Under the pieces are notes generated by a model. That model had not been told where the DNA came from and made no database searches. It saw only the letters and a list, made by a program, of their open reading frames with translations. A stretch of DNA of 64,000 nucleotides from Pseudoips prasinana (taxonomy: Eukaryota; Arthropoda; Insecta; Lepidoptera; Nolidae). The stretch covers positions 8,370,001 through 8,434,000 of the forward strand of contig OX621255.1 of the NCBI GenBank assembly GCA_951640165.1, in the 5' to 3' direction. How positions within the stretch are numbered: position 1 is the stretch's first letter; each line of letters starts with the position of its first letter. Shown piece after piece: positions 44,571 through 53,370 of this stretch. Made by a program: the position numbers and the translations under genes.

Positions 44571-46148
44571 GATGGATGGATGAGATTGTGAAAGCTATTA
44601 AGGGTATGAAATCAGGTAAGTCACCAGGGTATGACAGGATAACTTCCGAGATGCTGAAGGCTGGACATGGCGTCATAGCGAGTCAGCTGTGCAGCCTTTT
44701 CAATCTATGCTATACCACCGGCCAAGTGCCAAGTGATTGGTGCAAGGCTGTCATTGTACCTCTTTACAAAGGGAAAGGCTCACGGCAAGACTGTAAAAAC
44801 TATAGGGGCATTAGTCTGCTCAGCGTCGTTGGTAAGTTGTATGCAAAAGTATTGGTTGAAAGAGTTGTGAAAGAAACCGATGCGAAAATATGGGATAAAC
44901 AGGCGGGTTTTCGGAAAGGAATGGGATGCACGGATCAGGTCTTTTCTCTGCGAAGCATAGTAGAGAAGTTTTTGGGCAAAAACCAAAAGGTCTACTGTGC
45001 CTTCGTAGACTTAGAAAAGGCCTACGATAGAGTGTTGAGGAATGAACTATGGTCGGTACTGTCCATGTATGGGTTGAACGACAACCTTGTTCAAGCACTG
45101 AAATCTCTTTATAGGGATTCCAGAGCTTGCGTGAGGATTAACGGGTCATACACCGAGTGGTTTAGCATCCAAAAGGGTGTTAGACAGGGATGTGTAGCGT
45201 CACCGTGGTTGTTTAACCTATTCATGGATAGCTGTTTAAAAGATTTGAAAGAAAGTGAATGCGGTGTAAGGATGAATGAGTTACTCATCAAATGTCTGCT
45301 TTACGCTGATCATCAAGTTTTACTTGCATCATCGGCGGACGAGTTGCAGGTGATGGTAACAAATATGTATGAATCTTTTGAAAGGAAAGGGATGAAAATG
45401 AATGTAGGTAAGACGAAAGTAATGGTATTTGAGAGGGATGAATACACGACAGCGTGTGATATTGTGATTGGAGGAGAGAAAGTCGAACAGGTGAATGAGT
45501 TTGTATATTTGGGAACTTTGTTTACGAGAGATGGGAAATATGAAAAAGATATTGTTAGAAGAGTAAATGCGGGGAACAGAGTGAATGGGGCACTTCACGC
45601 CTTTATGAGTAGCCGGCAAGTATCAAAGAAGGCTCGACTAGCCGTGCACGATGGAGTGTTAGTGCCAACTTTAATGTATGGAAGTGAAAGTTGGGTATGG
45701 CAGAAAAAGAATGAAAGTAAAATAAATGCTGTGGAAATGAGAGCTCTGAGAAGTATGTGTGGTGTGACTTTGAGAGACAGAATTCGAAATACTGATGTAA
45801 GAGAGCGTTGTGGTGTGAAAGAGGATGTAGTCACAAAGATTGAAAAAGGCATGCTGAGATGGTTTGGCCATTTAGAAAGGATGAATGAAAGAAGATTGAC
45901 AAAAGAAGTATACCTGGCCTGTGTGAATGGGACAACCGGAAGGGGAAGACCACGTCGAACATTCTCTGACCAAATTGGAGATGTTCTCAAGAAAGGGCAG
46001 GTCAGAAGTACCCTAAACCGGCGACCATGTATGAAGAATATAATGACAGTAATCGAGGCAAAAGAAGTATGCAAAGATCGTGACAAATGGAAATCCGTTG
46101 TCTCTGCCTACCCCTCTGGGAAACAGGCGTGAGTCTATGTATGTATGT
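44571..46148 (+). mobile_element. 5'-truncated RTE-type LINE insertion with 10-bp target duplication
   Basis: The direct repeat ATTTAAACAT flanks the element on both sides (44561-44570 and 46149-46158) and is perfect. The element lacks its 5' half (no endonuclease) and has an extremely short 3' end: 16 bases between the stop codon and the target duplication, ending in (ATGT)n. That is typical of RTE LINEs. Older fragments of the same family occur at 20655, 21112 and 39455. Confidence 0.9.
44576..46132 (+). CDS. LINE reverse transcriptase ORF fragment with altered catalytic box (YADH)
   Basis: A 518-codon frame. Residues 1-30 ([20 protein letters not shown]) are the RT finger region. Then follow [33 protein letters not shown], motif [12 protein letters not shown] (about 143-153), motif [20 protein letters not shown] (about 200), and motif [13 protein letters not shown] (about 243-252), where the second Asp of YADD is His. 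The C-terminal part ([35 protein letters not shown], up to YPSGKQA) matches RTE-like ORF2 tails. The enzyme copies LINE RNA into DNA at the nick; this copy lacks the endonuclease and should be inactive. The ATG is an accident of truncation (an in-frame TGA lies at 44570-44572). Minus-strand frames here are shadows. Confidence 0.9.
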   Translation: MDEIVKAIKGMKSGKSPGYDRITSEMLKAGHGVIASQLCSLFNLCYTTGQVPSDWCKAVIVPLYKGKGSRQDCKNYRGISLLSVVGKLYAKVLVERVVKETDAKIWDKQAGFRKGMGCTDQVFSLRSIVEKFLGKNQKVYCAFVDLEKAYDRVLRNELWSVLSMYGLNDNLVQALKSLYRDSRACVRINGSYTEWFSIQKGVRQGCVASPWLFNLFMDSCLKDLKESECGVRMNELLIKCLLYADHQVLLASSADELQVMVTNMYESFERKGMKMNVGKTKVMVFERDEYTTACDIVIGGEKVEQVNEFVYLGTLFTRDGKYEKDIVRRVNAGNRVNGALHAFMSSRQVSKKARLAVHDGVLVPTLMYGSESWVWQKKNESKINAVEMRALRSMCGVTLRDRIRNTDVRERCGVKEDVVTKIEKGMLRWFGHLERMNERRLTKEVYLACVNGTTGRGRPRRTFSDQIGDVLKKGQVRSTLNRRPCMKNIMTVIEAKEVCKDRDKWKSVVSAYPSGKQA

Positions 46149-46345
46149 ATTTAAACATTTTATGAGCAAAAGGTACTGAATCGCTTTTAAGTGTCGAATA
46201 AATGCTTAGAAAACAACAAAAAGTGGTTAAAGAAAACAACAAAAAAGTGCTATCATTTCAATTATTATTAATTTAATTAAAATTCAACGTGCAATTCTCT
46301 CGCTCGAGCGGTCAAATGTTTTATGTCTTCAAACTAATCACACTA

Positions 46346-46500
46346 TAATATAATAAAGGCGAAAGTTTGTGAGTGTGTATGTTTGTTACTTCTTCACGTC
46401 TAAACGGCTGGAGCAATTTCAATAAAAATTGGTATGGAGTTTGCTAACACCCTGGATTAACACATAGGCTATAATTTATAAAGTTTAATGCGGGTAAATC
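46346..46500 (+). mobile_element. Helitron-like element, family A, 3' end damaged
   Basis: AATAAAGGCGAAAGTTTGTG, TTCACGTCTAAACGGCTGGA and ACACATAGGCTATAATTTAT; it breaks off after GCGGGTAAATCGGG. Confidence 0.7.
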
Positions 46501-46746
46501 GGGTAGATCATATTAACAATGGTTTCAATAAAATGAAAACAGAAATCAGCCATCTTAATATGCCGAAATATTCAGCACAAATCCGTTTGAATATATCCAT
46601 AAAATGTGGGAAAAAGAGTTTTGATAAAAATTGTTTTCATTATTTTGGAATATTCATCTCAAAATATCCTTAAAAGCACCTTTTTATCCGACTTTGAAAG
46701 AAGGAGGATTGTTTTCGGACTGGTAATCCGATTTGAACAAAATTTA

Positions 46747-46922
46747 TCATACTAATACTACTAATATTATAAAGGCGAGTTTGTGACTGTTTGTTACTTC
46801 TTCACGTCTAAACGGCTGGAGCGATTTTAATAAGATTTGGTATGGAGTTGACACCATGGATTAACACATAGGCTATAATTTGTAAAGTTTAACGCGGGTT
46901 TATACCCGCGGGGCACAGCTAG
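46747..46922 (+). mobile_element. Helitron-like element, family A, intact termini
   Basis: A|TCATACTAATACTACTAATA ... CCCGCGGGGCACAGCTAG|T, 176 bp. The pre-terminal hairpin GCGGGTTTATACCCGC is perfect. Confidence 0.8.
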
Positions 46923-47457
46923 TGTAGAATAAATTTTATTCAAATAGAATTATACAACATGTAACGTAATTAACGCACACCTTCAAACCCCCCAATTAGA
47001 ATATTAAGTTGTAATCATAATACATTCACTGATTTTTTTATTTAACATGTATATGCATAGTTATTTACTAAATTAGTTTTATTGAATTTTTTTATAGAAG
47101 TTTTATTTTTTTCTTAATTTTGTATTGAAGAATGGAATTGGTATGAATAGAAATAAAACAGCGATTTTATAAAAGTCTCATTGCTTTTACTTACGGTCCA
47201 TTTCAATTTGTTTTGACTGTACAGGGTAGATATGACAAAAATTTACGTAGTTTTATTTATTTTGACATAAAAAAATATATAAATCGATTCAGTAAACGAT
47301 TCTGAAAAAACTATTTACAGGATGTGCGTTAATTAATAAATTATAAAGAAAAATTTAATATGGTCAATCGTTTAAAAAAATACACAATTGTTTAAAGTAC
47401 ATACTGTACCGTACCTACTTTTTTAAATTCTATAATATAAATTAATGCCCTAGCGAT

Positions 47458-47697
47458 TTAGCTACGTGCTGAATTCTGAGGCTTAATACCGATAGTGGCT
47501 ATACAATAGAAGTTTTTGTTTTGGATGTTTTCAAACGCTGTTGCCCGTTCTCTAGTATGTTCCCTTGGGACGGCTATTAATGAGATTGGGTGGTGATATT
47601 CGTTGAGGTCACACATTAGTCGAATAACAGCAGACCCAACAGTACAACTTGCTGACGCGAAGAGAGTAATCTTGCTTAGAGTTCTCGATGATGACAT
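47458..47697 (-). CDS. Unrecognised open frame starting inside a palindrome
   Basis: A 79-codon frame with a true ATG at 47697. The N-terminal 16 codons (MSSSRTLSKITLFASA) are palindrome sequence. The rest reads SCTVGSAVIRLMCDLNEYHH, PISLIAVPREHTRERATAFE and NIQNKNFYCIATIGIKPQNS. The composition is protein-like rather than AT-noise, so it could be a fragment of an unidentified transposon protein or a retrocopied gene. I do not recognise a family. There is no evidence that it is expressed. Confidence 0.3.
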   Translation of the reverse strand: MSSSRTLSKITLFASASCTVGSAVIRLMCDLNEYHHPISLIAVPREHTRERATAFENIQNKNFYCIATIGIKPQNSARS

Positions 47698-47738
47698 CGA
47701 GAACTCTAAGCAAGATTACTCTCTTCGCGTCAGCAAGT
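47647..47738. repeat. Perfect palindrome, 44-bp arms, 4-nt loop
   Basis: Left arm 47647-47690 (ACTTGCTGACGCGAAGAGAG...) and right arm 47695-47738 are exact reverse complements; the loop is ATGA (47691-47694). Confidence 0.95.
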
Positions 47739-47809
47739 CACAAACTTTCTGCTTTGTAATATTAGTCTGATGGCAGACTAATATTATATTACAAAGCAGA
47801 AAGTTTGTG
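47739..47809. repeat. Second palindrome, directly adjoining the first
   Basis: Left arm 47739-47769 (CACAAACTTTCTGCTTTGTA...) and right arm 47774-47809, loop ATGG. The right arm has one extra 5-nt block (TATTA). The right arm is also the 5' end of the next Helitron-like element. Confidence 0.9.
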
Positions 47810-47955
47810 AATATGTGAGTGTGTATGTTTGTTACTTCTTCACGTCTAAACGGCTGGAGCGATTTTAATAAAATTTGGTATGGAGTTAGCAGAAACCCTG
47901 GATTAACACATAATTTATAAAATTTTACGCAGGTAAAACCGCGGGGCACAGCTAG
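47774..47955 (+). mobile_element. Helitron-like element, family A
   Basis: GACTAATATTATATTACAAA 5' region, CACGTCTAAACGGCTGGAGC, and 3' end AAACCGCGGGGCACAGCTAG|T. The 5' end is palindromised (see 47739-47809). Confidence 0.75.
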
Positions 47956-48372
47956 TAGGAAATAAAAAAGACGCATTAAAACTAGCCAATGCTTCTCTTG
48001 CTTTTGTTGATCTGAGGAAGGGTTGCCAACTTCCTCGACATATTAATGGGCCCTTCAACCCCTGATTGCCATAAAGCTACTTGGTGGGTGGATTCGGTCT
48101 ATCAAACCACCATTAATAATATAAGTTTTTGGAAAATGATTTAGCCATTTCAAAAATTCAGAATTTAATATTACGAGTCTCATAATTTCCTCGGTACCGC
48201 ACAATATCCAAGCTTCGATTCGAATTTAATAACCATAACGCAACTAACGATTTCACTGAACCTCAATTGGATGAGTCTTATTCCATAAGGCATAAATATT
48301 GTATTATATTAACGTTAATAATTAGCCATTTATTCAAAATCATAATAATATTCACCCCTCATAATAATATAC

Positions 48373-48695
48373 ATTGCGGTAGCGTGTTCAATCGCAGATA
48401 ATAAGGTCCTGGGTTCAAATCCCGGGTCGGGCCAAAAAGATATTTTGGAGTTTTTCCGTAAAAAGACATTTCTCAGTGTCAGCCTGAAGTCTGAGAGTTG
48501 GCGGTATTACACCCTCGTGCCTCGGAGAGTACGTAAAGCCGTCGGTCCTGTACCTGACCTCTTTCCGGTAGTGTTGCTAGTCGTCCCATCGTATCATGAG
48601 AGTGAAGGAATAGAAAGTGACCCTGTGTTTGCGCACATACTAGTTGCACTATAATAAGTCCTGCGCAATTGACTAGTCTCCTCAGGAGGACATTA
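48373..48695 (+). repeat. SINE family 1, missing the first bases of the head
   Basis: Starts at GCGGTAGCGTGTTCAATCGC; B box CTGGGTTCAAATCCCGGGTC; body GAGAGTTGGCGGTATTACAC and TGACCTCTTTCCGGTAGTGT; tail GACATTATTAATATT. The two overlapping frames are SINE sequence. Confidence 0.85.
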
Positions 48696-49263
48696 TTAAT
48701 ATTCATAACGTCATGGAGCTCGTAGACTTTAAAGTAGTAAAATAATGGACACATTTAAAACCACAACTTTGAACTGTCTCGAGCTTTTGTAAAGAGCTTT
48801 ATTACATTGTTTCGCAGAGCATGTTAAACAGTGCAACTAAAAACTTTATTTCATTATCCTTAAATTATGCAACGTACTCTCCAAATTCAGTAAAAAGCTG
48901 CCCCGTTTCTGGTCGTCGGCTTAACATAAGTTTATTGCGGTCGCCATAATGACGAGGCACAAACTAAACGACTACACTCTGATTTTAAATCCTATTAAAG
49001 TTGCCCCAGGGTAAAGCGCGTCGTTACCGAGTCTCAGTTTTCCTTATTTCTTATTCTTTTTTTAATTTAGCTCGATTGTTTCCGGTAACTATATTAACCA
49101 TACGGTTTACAGTTCAAACCAAAGGAGACTAAAAATTAAATAATTTATGTGTGTTATTGAAATATTTGGCCAGTTGGCGTGGTTGGTAGATACTTGTGTT
49201 TGAGAGTATAATGAAGTCTTGCAGGTCTTAGCAGGATAAAAACAGTGTTTTTTTTGTGAAATG

Positions 49264-49300
49264 CCGTATTTCAACAAAGGTATAATGAAATGAAATGAAA
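49264..49300. repeat. Short (GAAAT)n repeat
   Basis: AATGAAATGAAATGAAATT at 49269-49287; could be the reverse complement of a LINE tail, since AAATTTATTCAGCAC follows. Confidence 0.45.
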
Positions 49301-49579
49301 TTATGAAATTTATTCAGCACTTGGGTATTTACATACACTTGTACTTGTCAAGCCCCCAATGCAGTAGGTATATAAAGATAGTAGAAACAGTATAAAAGTA
49401 ACAAAAATAATTATAGTAGTCCGTCCATGTGGTCTGTCTTATCACATATTTTTTAAATCATTCAATAAATAACTAGTTTCTAAGCTAATATTTTCAATTT
49501 AGTACTACTATATTAAAATTAAAGTATAGAAGACACCGAACAAGTTGGTTAGCGTAGTAGGATATAATCTGAACGAAGA

Positions 49580-50335
49580 TGGTAGATAGTTTTAAACACT
49601 TGCCTTTCACGCCGCAGGTCTTGGGTTCGATCCCCACGAAGGTCAGATATTTGTGTGCATGAACATTATCGTTTGTTTCTCCTGTGTCTGGGTGTAATCT
49701 ACTATATAAAAATAAGTCGGGTTTTCCTTCCTGACGCTATAACTCCAGAACGCACGAACCGATTTCCACTGTTTTGCATTCGTTGGAAAGGTCTCGGGCT
49801 CGGTGAGGTTTATAGCAAAGAAAATTTATAAAATTAAATGCGAGTAACACCGCGGACACACATTCGGCCTCTACAAAATCATTTATGCGAACAAGCTATT
49901 AACTTTAGAATACAATAGAATAGAATACTCTTTATCGTACACAAAAGCAGAATAAATAGCTAGGACAAAAAATAAAAAAGACGTGTGGCACTCGGAGACT
50001 GCCGCGGTAAAGCTATTGCATAGCATTTTATAGTCTACTATATAAAAATAAGTCGGGTTTTCCTTCCTGACGCTATAACTCCAGAACGCACGAACCGATT
50101 TCCACGGTTTTGCATTCGTTGGAAAGGTCTCGGGCTCCGTGAAGTTTATAGCAAAGAAAATTTATTAAATTTAACGCGGGTAACACCGCGGGGCACAGCT
50201 AGTTTTCTATATAATTATGTACTTACAAAAGAAAATTATATGTAGTATATCACTTATCTGGTTTTCATAGAACAAGCTCTGCTTAGTTTGGTATCAGATG
50301 ACCGTTTGTGAACATGTCCCAGGATAGTATTATAT
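49580..50335 (+). repeat. SINE family 2 interrupted by a Helitron-like element
   Basis: Head and first body part 49580-49697 (CTTGCCTTTCACGCCGCAGG, GGGTTCGATCCCCACGAAGG, CTCCTGTGTCTGGGTGTAA). The body resumes at 50203 (CTATATAATTATGTACTTAC, TATCACTTATCTGGTTTTCA, TTTGGTATCAGATGACCG). The interruption is exactly the element at 49698-50202. Confidence 0.85.
49698..50202 (+). mobile_element. Helitron-like composite element, family C
   Basis: A|TCTACTATATAAAAATAAGT ... GCGGGTAACACCGCGGGGCA and CAGCTAG|T. It contains two ~165-bp units (49698-49857 and 50034-50202) that both read GTCGGGTTTTCCTTCCTGAC, CGAACCGATTTCCAC and TTGGAAAGGTCTCGGGCTC. A 176-bp spacer includes AATAGAATAGAATACTC. The first unit lacks the final GGGCACAGCTAG. 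Confidence 0.8.
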
Positions 50336-50499
50336 ATTATTATAATCCTTATTTGTTGAAGTTACAACAAAATATACTAACAGAGTGTTAATAACAGATG
50401 TTGATAATATTGTTGGCTACCTTTAACTCAGTTTTTTTTATTAAGCCTTTATGGCCAACAACGTTAAATAATCTTGCAGAGTATATATAATTAAATACG

Positions 50500-50662
50500 G
50501 GTATATATAAGTTATTGGGCGTTGGCGTGTCTTTGCGACACGAAGGCCTCCTCCAGCGCTTTCCAGTCTATTCTCTCTTGCGTTGTTCTCTCCCATAGTG
50601 GACCTGCAATCTTTTTATGTCGTCAGACCAACGTTTTCTTTGTCTTCCTATTCTTTTAAATC
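50500..50662 (-). pseudogene. RTE-type LINE, small C-terminal fragment
   Basis: The - strand reads RRQRKRWSDDIKRLQVHYGR before a frame change, then an EAFVSQRHANA-like end. This is the RPxxRWxDDI region at the C terminus of RTE-like ORF2 proteins. Confidence 0.65.
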
Positions 50663-51329
50663 TCTTAAAGCCACTTTTAACTCAATACATTTATGTAAAT
50701 CAAATCTAAACAAATTTAATTTATTTAGCAAGTAAATTTTCTATACACTTTGACGGAACGCTAATGCCTCGGTAAAGATTCGACAAATTCCGAGTAATAC
50801 TTTAGGTTTTTGCATGGTTCTATTTCCTCGTCAACCAAAGCTGAAAAGACAAATGAAGTAATATCTCCTTAAGGTTTTTCCTCTAAGCTACATAAATGAT
50901 TTCTACTCATCACCGGTTTTATTTTTTCATTTCCTTAGAGCGCTTACTGTAACTTATTCTTAACTTGATAAGGGTTTTTGTACTAATGTTTGTATAATTT
51001 ACGTAGTATATGGTAAACTATTTTGTAGGATTAATATGTGTTATTTGAGTAAAATGCAGATGAGGTTTTGGCAAACAATGTTTAAATTATGTTATTAAAA
51101 TCTACAGTTAAAAACATTATATTATAACAGTTTATGAATGATTGGCAATTATTATTAAAATAACTTAAATTATCAACTAAAGAAACGTAAAACTAATTAC
51201 TAAAAATATATGCTAAACATTATAATGTTTCTATAGTTGAATTATTATTAAAATAACTTAAATTATCAACTAAATAAAGGTAAAACTAAGTACTAAAAAT
51301 ATATGCTAAACATTATTTAATAATAATAA

Positions 51330-51572
51330 TATCTGGGGACCATATCACACAAAGCATCCTAGCCCCAAACTAAGCAAAGCTTGTACTATGGGTACCAGGC
51401 GACGATATACATACTTATATAGATAGATAAATACTTAAATACATAGAAAATATCCATGACTCAGAAACAAATATTCGTGCTCATCACACAAATATTTGCA
51501 CTTACCGGGATTCGAACCCAGGACCACCAGCTTCGTAGGCCAGGAGCACTACCAACTAGGTTACGGTGACCG
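51330..51572 (-). repeat. SINE family 2, complete copy with well-preserved tRNA-like head
   Basis: On the - strand, CCGTAACCTAGTTGGTAGTG (A box) and GGTCCTGGGTTCGAATCCCG (B box) are followed by the body (TTTGTGTGATGAGCACGAAT, ATAAGTATGTATATCGTCG, CTTTGCTTAGTTTGGGG). As a tRNA gene it would lack a proper acceptor stem pairing and runs straight into the SINE body. Confidence 0.85.
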
Positions 51573-51699
51573 TCAAATTTTGTTATTATGTTTCTACTAT
51601 ACGAGTCGACTCATGAATTGTGTGTAGCTTATTTATATTCAACTTAATTTAGATAACGTGTATACAATTTATTTACCAAAATTACAATTATTATTCTTA

Positions 51700-51945
51700 T
51701 TATTGTATGCTGGTGATGGCGGCGACTATCAGAATATCATCACCCCATCTCATCCCGTGGGGAGCGTAGAAGTCGACCCGAGGAAATATCTACCAGACGA
51801 AGGGCTTCTTTCTGTGTACTATGATCATCATGCTGCGATCGCCAACCTGTCTGCCAAGCATGGGGATTATGGCATATCCCGCCAAGATGATTTTTGGGGG
51901 AAGCTTTTCTCCAGCAGTGGACTTCTTTCAGTTGTTATGATGATG
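51700..51945 (+). repeat. SINE-like repeat, family M
   Basis: GGCGACTATCAGAATATCAT, CATCTCATCCCGTGGGGAGC, CTGCGATCGCCAACCTGTCT and CCAGCAGTGGACTTCTTTCA. The 112-codon frame across it is SINE sequence. Confidence 0.8.
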
Positions 51946-52431
51946 TACCTAGCTTATTTAAATGTATATAAGCTACATACCTACTACAACTATTGAAAGA
52001 GAGAGAAATCTATTAATGTTTTAACTGTATAATAATTATACACCGTTTGGTCCCATAGTGCGGCGGCCAGCGCTTGGGCAGCGCTGGCCGACGGCGCGCG
52101 TCTCACACGCGGCCTTAGAGTTTAATGTGCCCCCCAAAGCACGTTGATGCTCTTAATTTAGAAACCTTCAGGGGTGTGTTTGGGTTTTTAAATAAATACA
52201 ACACGCAAAACTGTACTGATGCTGGTATATTGTCAACAAAAATCATCGATAGCTATATAGTATTTTGTGAACGAAACTATTGCGACTTTTAACGAGCTTA
52301 ACAGTGCCATCTATTGACGCGGTGACGAACCGCAGTGAACAAGGAGACAACCATCTACTAGTATTGACAGTACACACGCCGACAAATCAAATCACTTACG
52401 AACCCACGTGAGCAACTAAGTTTCTTCTTTT

Positions 52432-52590
52432 TTTTTGAGAGTTGTTCAAGCCGGCCTCTATCATGGCGACTAATTTGTAATGACAACAACTAAGACCGAC
52501 AACAGCTTAACGAGCCCTTCGAAGCACGCTCAGATATTAAACCATTACAACGGTCACCTATCTATGGCGTGGCCACGTGACTGGCATTCG
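52432..52590 (-). repeat. 5S-like SINE
   Basis: GAGAGTTGTTCAAGCCGGCC, ACAACAACTAAGACCGACAA and GAAGCACGCTCAGATATTAA, reverse complement of the family. A further fragment (GTGCCCCCCAAAGCACGTTG) lies at about 52128. Confidence 0.65.
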
Positions 52591-52763
52591 ACCAGTGTAT
52601 GCACCTATTGTTATTTTATGGACCAACATAATCATCGTAGTGGTATTCTTAGGGTACGTTAATTAAACGCTACTTATCCGACGACAACTATCTAGTATAA
52701 GCCAAAATAGGCCGATTGCCAAAATTATATAATAACTTTAATAAATATATTTCCTGTCTACAG

Positions 52764-52894
52764 GGCGACTGGGTGTACCCGCACCGGCCGGGAGACTACG
52801 CGACCCTCACTCGCAAGTACCTCGGCTCCCTCTACTGGTCGACCCTCACCCTCACCACTATCGGTGACCTGCCGACTCCTGAAACCAACGCTGA
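52764..52894 (+). CDS. Cngl: Cyclic-nucleotide-gated channel, exon (pore turret, pore helix and filter)
   Basis: A 131-bp exon (43 codons plus 2 bases, phase 0/2) between CTGTCTACAG and GCTGA|GTAAGT. It encodes GDWVYPHRPGDYATLTRKYL and GSLYWSTLTLTTIGDLPTPE, then TNA(E). YWSTLTLTTIG is the CNG pore signature. The filter reads TIGD, where vertebrate CNGA subunits have TIGE. GDLPTPETNAE fits the insect CNG-like subtype as I remember it. The next exon (start of S6, normally YVF...) was not found in the remaining 11 kb, so the following intron is at least that long. Confidence 0.93.
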
Positions 52895-53370
52895 GTAAGT
52901 ACCCACCACCTTTTTTATATTTCTTTTTTTAGTTTTTCTACGGTTGCAACTTTTAATTAATACTTGATACCTCCTAGAGTATTTGGAAAGTGGCCGCAAC
53001 TTCGTTAATGATTTGAGATTTGAAATATAAGTACTATTGGTTTGGTTCGTATTGAATTTATCTTTTGTTATTTTGTTTATTGCAGATTATAAATAATAAT
53101 AACATACAAACTTCAACTTTTTTTAAAACAACGGATTGAAGTAAAATTTATGTGGTACCATAAAAACATTCCATACCCACCCAGCACGTATCCCACGTTA
53201 AAACTTTTGTACGACCTTTTATGAACTAAACCTTTGTACCGCCAAAAATTTCAAATACCGCTAAATCCGTATTTTCCATGCTCAAGGAGATGTCAAGATA
53301 CAATAAAATAAATTAATTCCCCTTTTTATCTTGCAATTGCCAGTGTATAACGCGTGTACTATAAATAATA
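52895..53370 (+). other. CNG gene intron start, unassigned
   Basis: No repeat recognised between the donor and the Tc1 element. Confidence 0.45.

Larger units (their letters stand above)
36132..52763 (+). other. CNG gene intron, 16.6 kb, repeat-rich
   Basis: Donor GTTAGA and acceptor CTGTCTACAG. Contains the elements listed separately. No feature was recognised in 36140-37200, 37640-38550, 39120-39455, 41030-41390, 41520-42555, 44185-44560, 46160-46340, 46925-47455, 47960-48365, 48700-49260, 49325-49560, 50665-51325 and 51950-52430. The last contains a GC-rich hairpin (GGCCAGCGC / GCGCTGGCC) at about 52069-52093. Confidence 0.8.

Noticed and set aside
44780..46086. Minus-strand open frames of 60-163 codons
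   Set aside because: They lie antisense to the LINE reverse transcriptase frame and have serine/phenylalanine-rich shadow composition.
51658..51996. 112-codon + strand frame
   Set aside because: It crosses a family M SINE; the residues are a translation of the repeat.
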